This document shows positions 31,694 to 39,488 of a stretch of DNA of 49,655 nucleotides, piece after piece. This DNA is from Prevotellaceae bacterium (GTDB lineage Bacteria > Bacteroidota > Bacteroidia > Bacteroidales > Bacteroidaceae), in assembly GCA_029218445.1 (NCBI GenBank), contig JAQXRI010000110.1, forward strand, positions 1 to 49,655. The letters are read 5' to 3'. Below the pieces are notes generated by a model. That model worked only from the letters and a program-made list of their open reading frames with translations. It ran no database searches and had not been told where the DNA came from. The translations under genes were made by a program, and so were the position numbers. Position 1 is the stretch's first letter. Each line of letters opens with the position of its first letter.

Positions 31694-31861
31694 AACGTGA
31701 GTTCGACGAATTTCCCGCCGTAGGGGCGGACCCATGTGTCCGCCCGCCGACGCAAACCAATCGTCTGAACATATATAATTACCTTTTTAGCTGTTTTTAG
31801 GCGGCGGGCGGACACATGGGTCCGCCCCTACAATCGGCGGGAAATTCGTCGAACTCGCGTT
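31694..31861. repeat. 168-bp palindromic repeat element, family A copy 1
   Basis: Terminal inverted repeats of ~27 bp (AACGTGAGTTCGACGAATTT... and its complement ending at 31861), then a second long inverted pair (GGGGCGGACCCATGTGTCCG near 31733-31752 and its complement near 31809-31829). It is non-coding. Related shorter elements lie at 39335-39416 and 44423-44468. Confidence 0.75.
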
Positions 31862-31890
31862 ACAATATGCAGTATTAAGGCTAAATCAAT

Positions 31891-32077
31891 GCAGTGGAGT
31901 AACTTGCTCTCCCCCTAAGGTAGGGGGAGTCCCCCAACGGGGGGGAGTATGTACTGCCTCGGTAGGTAATGTATGTACTGCCTCGGTAGTCAATATTACT
32001 TATGCGGCAGTTTCATACGCCCCCGTCACTACATGACACCCCCTCTATCTTAGAGGGGGAGCAAGCTAGCGCACTGC
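31891..32077. repeat. Second inverted-repeat element with 24-bp tandem copies
   Basis: Arms at 31891-31926 (GCAGTGGAGTAACTTGCTCT, CCCCCTAAGGTAGGGGG) and 32039-32077 (their approximate complement). Between them GTATGTACTGCCTCGGTAG occurs twice (31947-31965 and 31971-31989, period 24). It is non-coding and unrelated in sequence to the element just before it. Together they fill the 460-bp gap ahead of the GH16 gene. Confidence 0.65.
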
Positions 32078-32120
32078 ATAAAAAAGGGTAGGATACTTTA
32101 ATTAAATAACCAAGAACAAT

Positions 32121-35100
32121 ATGAAAAAACTTGCAACAACCTTATTATATGCCGCGTGCATTGCCGCCGTTCCGTCGGCAGCCTTCGCACAGGCTATCGA
32201 GGGTGCGCCTGAAGGCTACAAACTCGTGTGGCAAGACGACTTCACGGGCAACGCGCTCAACGAAAAGGCGTGGAATATTGAAGTGAGCGGCACGGGAGGC
32301 GGCAACCAGGAACTTCAGTACTACCGCCGTGAGAACGTGAGCGTCGAAAACGGCAACCTCGTGCTTACTGCACGACGCGAGGACTATCAGGGCAAGAAGT
32401 TCACCTCGGGACGCATCAATTCAAACAACAAGGCTGCATTCCGACACGGCGTTCTGCAGGCTAAAATCAAGTTCCCAAAAACAGCCAACGGCCTCTGGCC
32501 CGCCTATTGGATGATGGGCGACGACATCGACCGCTACGGATGGCCTCGCTGCGGCGAGATGGACATAATCGAGATGGGACACTTCAACGCCATCAGCGGT
32601 GCCTACGCCGGATGGCAGGATCGCTACTTCTCGGGCACTCTGCACTTCGGTCCCGACGCCACCAACGAAAACCACCAGCAGGTGAGCCAGGAGTTTGACC
32701 GCGACAAGTTTGAGGCCATGACCCCTATACAAAACGATGAATACCACATCTTCACCGTCATCTGGGACGACGACTATCTCTATATGTATTACGACCTCGA
32801 GAAATACACCAACGCCAAGAAGCGCCTGGCACTGTATTTCACACAGCCAATTACCTACAGTGACGAGAAGCTCTCGGCAGGCCACTACTTCCAGAAGCCG
32901 TTCTACTTCCTGTTCAACCTGGCCGTGGGCGGAACATACACCAACATCTACGACCCCGCCGCCATCACCGCCCTGCCCAACGAGGGCGACGAGGCCAAGA
33001 TGTATGTCGATTGGGTAAGAGTGTATCAGAGTGACGACGACGCCAACTCGCAGTATCTCTTCTTCAACGACGACGGCGAGAAAGTGACCAACATCGAGGA
33101 AGAACCCGAGAAGGAACCAGAGGAGGACAACAAGACCGAACTGTCGGGATTTGCCACCGCCGCCATTGTTGACGGTGCGTCAACATTCGACTTCGACGAT
33201 GCCGAGGACGTAGTGCTCATCAGCACAAGCCAGGGCGTCACGGGCAACTTCCAGTCGAGGAATGCCGTGTTGAAAGACTATAATGTTGACGAGGTAAACA
33301 ACTTCCTATATATCTGGGACGGAACTTACGTGGCTCAGTCGCGCGACGGCAAGGACAACTCGTTTGGTTGGGGCGAGGGCTACAACACGTATTACGTGGC
33401 AAGCGCAGGCTGGTCGGGACTTGGCTTCGCGTCGCCCAACGGCAAAGGCAAGGACCTCACGATGCTCGACGACAGCTACTGGCTGCACTTCGCCATGAAG
33501 GCCGGCGACCTCGACCAGCATGCCACCCACACCATACTTATAGGCGACGCCAAGTTCCTCATAGGCAACAACAACGGCACCGAGGCCACCATTGGCGACT
33601 TCAAACGCAACGGCGAGTGGTATTACTTCGACATACCTCTCAAGACAATACGCGAGTTTGCCGACCCTATCTTCCCTGCATCGCAAGTGGCAGCATACGA
33701 AGGCAACGTATTTGCCATCATGAGCGGTGGAGTGACAGACACCGAGATGACATTCGACAACGTGTTCTTCTACAAGAGCAAGTCGAAGGGCACGCCTTCA
33801 TATACCGACACCACAACTGAACTCGGACAGTATGGCTACAAGAGCCTCGACGAAGACGGCAACAGCACCTTCGACCTCGGCAATGTGGGCGACATCATCC
33901 CGCTGACACTCTCCGAGGACTTCTGGAAAGGCATAAGCAGTGACGGAACATACGGCGAGAATGACTTGTTGAAGGAATCACACGACTACTCGTTGGCCAA
34001 CAACTTCTACGTATGGGGCGACCCTCAGACATTCAAAAGCCGTATTGAGGATGAAAGTGTAACAAATTCAACCGGTGTGTTTACCGGTGGTGTGACTTCA
34101 TGGGCATCAACATCAGGCAGCGGTTGGAACGGAATGGGATTCGCCACAACCGTCGAGCGCGACCTCAGCATGATCGACGACACTTACTATCTGCACTTCT
34201 CAGTGCGCTCAGATGCAGCAGTGGCTCACGTTCCCGTAAGGTTCCGCCTCGGCAGCGAGGACGCCGACGCCATCATCACCCTCGGCTCTTACAGCACGGC
34301 GCCCATCATAGGCGACTTCAAGCGCGACGGCGAGTGGTATTCGTTCGACATACCGGTATCGGTGCTCAAGCGCTACGGCAAACTGTGGAGCAAGGCCACC
34401 GATGGCAAGCTCGCAGCCAACGAATATCTGCTGTGCATCAACACCATGAGCACCTATTACACGGGCAGCTACTTCTCGTTCGACAACGTGTTCTTCTGGA
34501 ACAAGAAGGACGGTTCGACTCCCGACATCGACGGCAACGACGGACTGGGCCAATACACCACCAAGAGCCTTGACGCCGACGGCAAGAGCTACTTCGACTT
34601 CGCCGGCAAGGACTATGTCATAGTCAACGTTGGAACAGCCGAGCGCAAGGCAATGGCAAGCGAAGGCGACGACCGCATCATTGGCGACCTCAGCGTCAAC
34701 GACCAGACCACCCACCTGTGGCTGTGGGAAGGCACATACACCGAAGGCACACAGAGCGGCACCGTGCCCAACTCCTTCGGCCATGAAGGCGAGGGATGGA
34801 TTGACCTCGTGGTGACAGACAAGGGTTGGACCGGAGCAGGACTCATCAGCGACGAAGGCTACGACGTGTCGATGCTCGACAACGACTGGCATCTGCACTT
34901 CGCCACACGCGGCACCGACAGCAGCAACCTCAACATCGTATTTGGCAAGGCTCACTTCACCATCGGCACCGAGGCGCTCGTTGAGAATGGCGAGATTTAT
35001 CCCGTGCTCGGCAATTTCAAGCGCGACGGCGAGTGGTATTCGTTCGACATACCGATGCAGGAGTTCCGCAACCTCTGCACCGACCTCTTCCCCGCAGCCA

Positions 35101-35378
35101 ACGGCGGCGCGACGGCTTACAAAGACAACCTCTTCGTGTTCAAAAACGGCAACCGCAAGGGCGACGAGCTGCAGATAGACAACATGTTCTTCTGGCGCAA
35201 CCACCAGCAGCCAACGATGGTTGACCAGCTGCCACTGTCCGACACTGCCGTGAAGCGCGCCGCAGCCGTGTATGACCTGCAGGGAAGGCGTGTGGCCGAC
35301 GTTGACGACGTAAAGTCGGGACGCACTTCGCTACGTAAAGGTATATATATTATAAATGGTAAAAAAGTTGTATTATGA
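32121..35378 (+). CDS. GH16 beta-1,3-glucanase with three repeated C-terminal modules
   Basis: 1085 aa. The signal peptide ends AFA|Q. GH16 domain residues ~25-305: WQDDFTG, laminarinase-type WPAYWMMG and the catalytic GE146-MD148-IIE151. It cleaves internal beta-1,3- (or mixed-linkage) bonds. After an acidic linker (EEEPEKEPEEDNK) come three ~200-residue modules at ~354-555, 581-796 and 821-1027, each with STFDF/L, a LHF strand, GDFKRxGEWYxFDIP and FxNVFFW/Y. The tail ~1050-1085 (YDLQGRRV...GKKVVL) looks like a sorting signal. The stop overlaps the start of the GH128 gene (ATGA). It is probably surface-attached or released. The modules are probable glucan-binding units. Confidence 0.92.
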   Translation: MKKLATTLLYAACIAAVPSAAFAQAIEGAPEGYKLVWQDDFTGNALNEKAWNIEVSGTGGGNQELQYYRRENVSVENGNLVLTARREDYQGKKFTSGRINSNNKAAFRHGVLQAKIKFPKTANGLWPAYWMMGDDIDRYGWPRCGEMDIIEMGHFNAISGAYAGWQDRYFSGTLHFGPDATNENHQQVSQEFDRDKFEAMTPIQNDEYHIFTVIWDDDYLYMYYDLEKYTNAKKRLALYFTQPITYSDEKLSAGHYFQKPFYFLFNLAVGGTYTNIYDPAAITALPNEGDEAKMYVDWVRVYQSDDDANSQYLFFNDDGEKVTNIEEEPEKEPEEDNKTELSGFATAAIVDGASTFDFDDAEDVVLISTSQGVTGNFQSRNAVLKDYNVDEVNNFLYIWDGTYVAQSRDGKDNSFGWGEGYNTYYVASAGWSGLGFASPNGKGKDLTMLDDSYWLHFAMKAGDLDQHATHTILIGDAKFLIGNNNGTEATIGDFKRNGEWYYFDIPLKTIREFADPIFPASQVAAYEGNVFAIMSGGVTDTEMTFDNVFFYKSKSKGTPSYTDTTTELGQYGYKSLDEDGNSTFDLGNVGDIIPLTLSEDFWKGISSDGTYGENDLLKESHDYSLANNFYVWGDPQTFKSRIEDESVTNSTGVFTGGVTSWASTSGSGWNGMGFATTVERDLSMIDDTYYLHFSVRSDAAVAHVPVRFRLGSEDADAIITLGSYSTAPIIGDFKRDGEWYSFDIPVSVLKRYGKLWSKATDGKLAANEYLLCINTMSTYYTGSYFSFDNVFFWNKKDGSTPDIDGNDGLGQYTTKSLDADGKSYFDFAGKDYVIVNVGTAERKAMASEGDDRIIGDLSVNDQTTHLWLWEGTYTEGTQSGTVPNSFGHEGEGWIDLVVTDKGWTGAGLISDEGYDVSMLDNDWHLHFATRGTDSSNLNIVFGKAHFTIGTEALVENGEIYPVLGNFKRDGEWYSFDIPMQEFRNLCTDLFPAANGGATAYKDNLFVFKNGNRKGDELQIDNMFFWRNHQQPTMVDQLPLSDTAVKRAAAVYDLQGRRVADVDDVKSGRTSLRKGIYIINGKKVVL

Positions 35379-36907
35379 TGACTGACAGAATCAGAACGTT
35401 ATTTCTTCTGTTATTAGTAGTTTCTTCCGGCTTGGCACAGCAGCGCAGTGCCAAGCGCGGAGTCTGCTGGGACGAGAAGAATCAGGTGCTGTCGTCCATG
35501 CCAGTTGAGGACATGGCTCCTGGAGTAAGTTGGCTTTACACATGGGGTGAGGCCGAGAAAAGCACAGAGTATTCAATCTACGATTCCGACATGGCATTTC
35601 TGCCGATGTGCTGGAACGCCAATTTCGACGAGACCAAGCTCCGCAACTATCTCACTGCACGCAACGGCAAGGTGAAGTATCTCTTGGCTTTCAACGAGCC
35701 AAACCTTGGCACTAACGTCGGCGGTTCGGCCATGACGCCGCAGCAGGCCGCCGACGCATGGCCCAAGGTGGAGAAGATAGCCGAGGACTTCAATCTGCAG
35801 ATTGTAGCCCCTGCGCTCAACTTCACGGGCGACAAGGTGGGCGGCAAGGTGTGGCATCCGTTTGAGTGGTACGACGAGTTCTTCCGTCTTGTGCCCAACG
35901 CCAAGGTTGACTATCTCGCCTTCCACAGCTACATGAACTACTATTCGGCCGTCGATTGGGTGGCTTCACGCTACTTCTACAGCGACACCGACACCGACGA
36001 CGAGAGCGACCTCATGGGAGCCACCAACCGCAAGCTCTACCCCAACCTCGTCAAGTACATGGACGACTATCGCGAGGCCAACGGCCACTATCCGCGCATG
36101 TTCCTCACCGAGTTCTGCTCGTGGGAGACCAACTCCTATCCCTATCAGGCGGGACTGACGCGCGACTTCCAGATTGACCAGATGACCCAAAAGCTGCAAG
36201 TGCTCGAAAAGAGCGACCTCGTGGCGGCCTACGCATGGTTTATGGCCAACCCGAAGGGCGGCGAGAACGAGTTCCCTTATATGAGCCTGTTTAAGAGCAA
36301 CAGCTCGACAAGTCATTTGTCTGACCTTGGCAAGGTGTATGTCCACATGTCTTCGTTCGACGCGCAGAAGTTCTACGCCCCAGGCGAGACCATCTTGGCA
36401 AAGGACTATATCGACGCCTCGAAAGACAACCAGCAGATTCGCGTGCGTCCCAACAGCGAGGAAGGCAGCGACATTACGCTACAGGTGGAATGGCAGCAGA
36501 GCGCATGGGCGACCTATCAGGTGAACGTGCCCGCCGATGGCGACTATGTGCTGACCATGCACGTCAACACGTCGGCCGACAACAGCTTCCGCGTCTATCG
36601 CGATGCCACGGGTGCAGCCAACAAGCTGCTCTCCACCACCATTCCGTCAACGTCGGGGCAGTGGAAGGATGTCGATGTCAACATCACTCTCAAGGCCGGC
36701 ACTTACGGGCTTTTGCTCTACAACATGGGTGAGTCGCCGATACTGATGAACCGCCTGCGCCTTACCACTTCGCCAACGGCCATCGCTTCAGCCACAACCG
36801 ACAATACAGCCGACATGGTTTTTTACAACCTGAGGGGTGTCCGCAACGACAGCCCCTCGCATGGCGACATTGTCATTGCCAAGGGCAAGAAGTATCTTAT
36901 AAGATAA
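35375..36907 (+). CDS. GH128-like endo-beta-1,3-glucanase with CBM6-like domain
   Basis: 510 aa. The signal peptide ends GLA|Q. Residues ~28-320 form a TIM-barrel catalytic core of the GH128 type: KRGVCWDE, WLYTWGE, E108 in LAFNEPNLG (acid/base), DYLAFHSY, and E246 in FLTEFCSW (nucleophile). Residues ~345-470 are a beta-sandwich like CBM6/35. The tail (FYNLRGVRN...GKKYLIR) is the cluster's shared C-terminus. The ATG overlaps the GH16 stop by 4 bp, so the two endoglucanases are translationally coupled. Substrate is beta-1,3-glucan such as laminarin, curdlan or callose. Confidence 0.85.
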   Translation: MMTDRIRTLFLLLLVVSSGLAQQRSAKRGVCWDEKNQVLSSMPVEDMAPGVSWLYTWGEAEKSTEYSIYDSDMAFLPMCWNANFDETKLRNYLTARNGKVKYLLAFNEPNLGTNVGGSAMTPQQAADAWPKVEKIAEDFNLQIVAPALNFTGDKVGGKVWHPFEWYDEFFRLVPNAKVDYLAFHSYMNYYSAVDWVASRYFYSDTDTDDESDLMGATNRKLYPNLVKYMDDYREANGHYPRMFLTEFCSWETNSYPYQAGLTRDFQIDQMTQKLQVLEKSDLVAAYAWFMANPKGGENEFPYMSLFKSNSSTSHLSDLGKVYVHMSSFDAQKFYAPGETILAKDYIDASKDNQQIRVRPNSEEGSDITLQVEWQQSAWATYQVNVPADGDYVLTMHVNTSADNSFRVYRDATGAANKLLSTTIPSTSGQWKDVDVNITLKAGTYGLLLYNMGESPILMNRLRLTTSPTAIASATTDNTADMVFYNLRGVRNDSPSHGDIVIAKGKKYLIR

Positions 36908-36945
36908 AACATTTATTTAACAATAACCTTTAAAAAAATTAGCGT

Positions 36946-39174
36946 ATGAAAAAGATTTTATTTTTCTTATTGGCGTTCTTCGCATCGTTTAATTTGGTGC
37001 AGGCGCAGAACAATGTGACAAGCGGGAAAACGGTTGTTCCTCTTGGTGGATTGAAGGAATATACCAAAGATGATAATGTCACAAAGTACACTATCAGTAA
37101 TGATGATTTGCAGAAGATTACCAAAGATGGTAATACAGATAATGTGTTTTTGTTCCCTGAAGGAGGGTATGATACAGATGCGAATAAAACAACGGGTATC
37201 CAAGGTTTTTATATCGACTTGGGAAGTAGCACAAAGATAACAAAAATCCATACGACATGGGAAGGTGCAGCAGCTTCATACAAGGTATATTTATCAGATT
37301 CTGAACCTACAACAGAAAACCCTGGTACACAAATTGCTGAATATACAAGCGCAGGCCAAGAAACCGTAAAAAACGTTGATGTAACCAGTGAAACTACTGG
37401 ACGATATATAACATTCGTACCACAAGAAGCAACCAACTATGGTTGGGGTGTAAAAATCCGTACTTTCGTAGCTTACGATAATGCTGCGGCAGAACTTGGC
37501 TCAATTGTTGTAAGTCCTGTTTTAGCAGAAGCTGGTAGTACACAGACATTTACCGTTAAGGCATTCAGCACAGCCGGTATCGAAATTCCTTCTGGTGTTA
37601 CATATACATTCGACAGCGAATCCAGTACACTTGACAATGTTAATGTAACGGAAGGTGAGCACACCATTGTTGCAACATACGATGGCAAGACTGCTTTCGC
37701 AAAAGTATATGGTGTAAATGTTCCTGCAGCTCCTGAAGAGAGCGAGATTCAGGCTAAACTCTATGGCAATGACGGTACAACAACTAATGGCACAACATCC
37801 TTCATCAACTACGACCTTGGCACAAGTGGTGTTGCTCCTACAGAAATCGCACTTGGAAGCAGTAAGGTAAAGTATGCCCAAAATGCAGGAAAATTGTTCT
37901 TCCATAATAGCGAGTTGACAGCTGCTCTTAACAGTACATTTACAAACAAGGCTGATGACGGCAAGAACTATAAGACCCTCTCACTCGACCTATGGTCAGC
38001 AGATGCTCAGAGCGGAAATATCGTGATTATCGAAGACGGTTCTGAAAAATCCCATCCTGTTACCCTTGAAGCCGCTACTTGGAAGACTATTCAAATTAGT
38101 ATCGAGGATGTTGCTACAGTTGGAAACATCAGCATCAGACTTGATAAGAAGGGTGACGCTTATCCTGACTTTGCCGTTGCCAATATCTATATGCTCAACA
38201 AAACAGTAGAGGCTAATCCATTCAACATTTCCGTTGCAGATGGTGTTGCAACTGTAACTGGTAATGTTTCTTCTGATAACGTTTATGCTATCAACAATGC
38301 CGACGCAATAATGATTAACATGACTGGTGTTAATGAGATTAAGGATGCTATCACTATCAATCCAAAGAATCCGAATGCACTTGTTTGGGTGACGGGAAAA
38401 GATGATAATGGATATAAGGCTGACGAAAAATACAACAACCTTACTGCAAAGAACAAGGTCGTTGTTGACACTTGGGTATATCCTGTAGCACAGCTTGAGT
38501 TTACCGACGGTGTTGGTGCCAAGTTCTGGAATGGTGAGGGTACTACCATAAACTTCATCAGCACTAAAACCAATGGCTATAAGATTACACGCAAGCTCAC
38601 AGCCAGCACTTATTACACCACCTGTCTGCCCAACAATGTATCAGCCACTGATGGCATTGAGGTGTATGAATTCACGGAATATAATGAAAGCGAAAGCAAG
38701 ATAAAGTTCACAAAGAAGGCTGACGGAAACATCAATAAAAATACTCCGTATCTCCTCAAAGCAACAAAGGATGTTGAACTCGTAGTAGTAGGAACTGATG
38801 ACCTTGGTCTCAATGATATTAATGGTTCTAAGACTATTGGCAATTTGACATTCAAGGGCAATGGTGTTTCATTCAAACCAGAAAGCAATAGCTTCGTTGG
38901 CTTGACTATCGAAGGCAAATTCGCTCCACTTTCTACATCCGCAACCGTAGGAGCATTCCGAGCTTATTTCGATTTCAGCAGTACAACCACTCCTGACGCA
39001 GATGCAGCAGCTGCCCACTACTCACTCATATTTGACGATGGCGAGACCACTGGTATCGACAACATCGACGGCACACAGATTGATGGCACATTCTACAACC
39101 TGCAGGGTCAGAAGGTGAATAATCCTAAGAAGGGATTGTATATCATAAACGGAAAGAAAGTTATCGTGAAATAA
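36946..39174 (+). CDS. Secreted multidomain binding protein with discoidin-like domain
   Basis: 742 aa. The signal peptide ends VQA|Q. Residues ~30-170 look like an F5/8 type C (discoidin) domain, ~180-255 an Ig-like domain, and ~265-415 a beta-sandwich. Residues ~420-705 match the C-terminal part of the GH81 protein in order and wording (MTGVNEIKD, NPKNPNALV, FWNGEG, YYTTCLP). The tail is FYNLQGQKV...GKKVIVK. No glycosidase active site is visible. The gene is clearly more AT-rich and uses different synonymous codons than its neighbours, suggesting a separate origin or different selection. It is probably a surface glucan-binding component. Confidence 0.8.
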   Translation: MKKILFFLLAFFASFNLVQAQNNVTSGKTVVPLGGLKEYTKDDNVTKYTISNDDLQKITKDGNTDNVFLFPEGGYDTDANKTTGIQGFYIDLGSSTKITKIHTTWEGAAASYKVYLSDSEPTTENPGTQIAEYTSAGQETVKNVDVTSETTGRYITFVPQEATNYGWGVKIRTFVAYDNAAAELGSIVVSPVLAEAGSTQTFTVKAFSTAGIEIPSGVTYTFDSESSTLDNVNVTEGEHTIVATYDGKTAFAKVYGVNVPAAPEESEIQAKLYGNDGTTTNGTTSFINYDLGTSGVAPTEIALGSSKVKYAQNAGKLFFHNSELTAALNSTFTNKADDGKNYKTLSLDLWSADAQSGNIVIIEDGSEKSHPVTLEAATWKTIQISIEDVATVGNISIRLDKKGDAYPDFAVANIYMLNKTVEANPFNISVADGVATVTGNVSSDNVYAINNADAIMINMTGVNEIKDAITINPKNPNALVWVTGKDDNGYKADEKYNNLTAKNKVVVDTWVYPVAQLEFTDGVGAKFWNGEGTTINFISTKTNGYKITRKLTASTYYTTCLPNNVSATDGIEVYEFTEYNESESKIKFTKKADGNINKNTPYLLKATKDVELVVVGTDDLGLNDINGSKTIGNLTFKGNGVSFKPESNSFVGLTIEGKFAPLSTSATVGAFRAYFDFSSTTTPDADAAAAHYSLIFDDGETTGIDNIDGTQIDGTFYNLQGQKVNNPKKGLYIINGKKVIVK

Positions 39175-39197
39175 TAACCAGAAAATTATACCAAGCT

Positions 39198-39332
39198 ATG
39201 AAGAAGAATTATATTAAACCCGAAATGACATTGTATGTTATGGAAAGCAGAAACAATCTGCTCGCGGGCAGTGGTCAAAACACTATGAGTTTCGACTATT
39301 CTGATGACGTTTATAATGAAGAAGTGTATTAA
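39198..39332 (+). CDS. 44-residue small protein, possible secreted peptide precursor
   Basis: ATG at 39198 to TAA at 39330-39332, starting MKKNYIKPEMTLYVMES, then NNLLAGSGQN, and an acidic C-terminus (DYSDDVYNEEVY). It lies 23 bp after the binding-protein gene and ahead of GH81, in the same direction. The arrangement 'MKK.YIKPE...LLAGSG' recurs, from memory, in many short Bacteroidales proteins whose role is unknown. The LLAGSG step could be a processing site, but this is a guess. It is too short for most automatic gene calls. The palindromic element 39335-39416 begins two bases after its stop. Confidence 0.65.
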   Translation: MKKNYIKPEMTLYVMESRNNLLAGSGQNTMSFDYSDDVYNEEVY

Positions 39333-39334
39333 AA

Positions 39335-39416
39335 TAGCGTGAGTTCGACGAATTGTCTAAACCGCCCCTACAGACGGCGATTTGACGGTTTAAAACAATT
39401 CGTCTTACTCATGTTA
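39335..39416. repeat. Palindromic repeat element, family A copy 2
   Basis: Inverted ends TAGCGTGAGTTCGACGAATT and its near complement (AATTCGTCTTACTCATGTTA), with an inner TAAACCG/CGGTTTA pair and the shared centre CCGCCCCTACA. About 82 bp. It shares its outer end with the 31694-31861 element. Confidence 0.75.
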
Positions 39417-39488
39417 AAATAGTGAAATGAAAAGGAGAGGCGGGGTGCGGCTTTGTGCGTGTCCCGCCTTTTTATTAAAAACAAAAAA

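Noticed and set aside
34209..35204. 331-aa frame opposite the GH16 modules
   Set aside because: It owes its length to the repeated modules on the other strand; no promoter or signal peptide.
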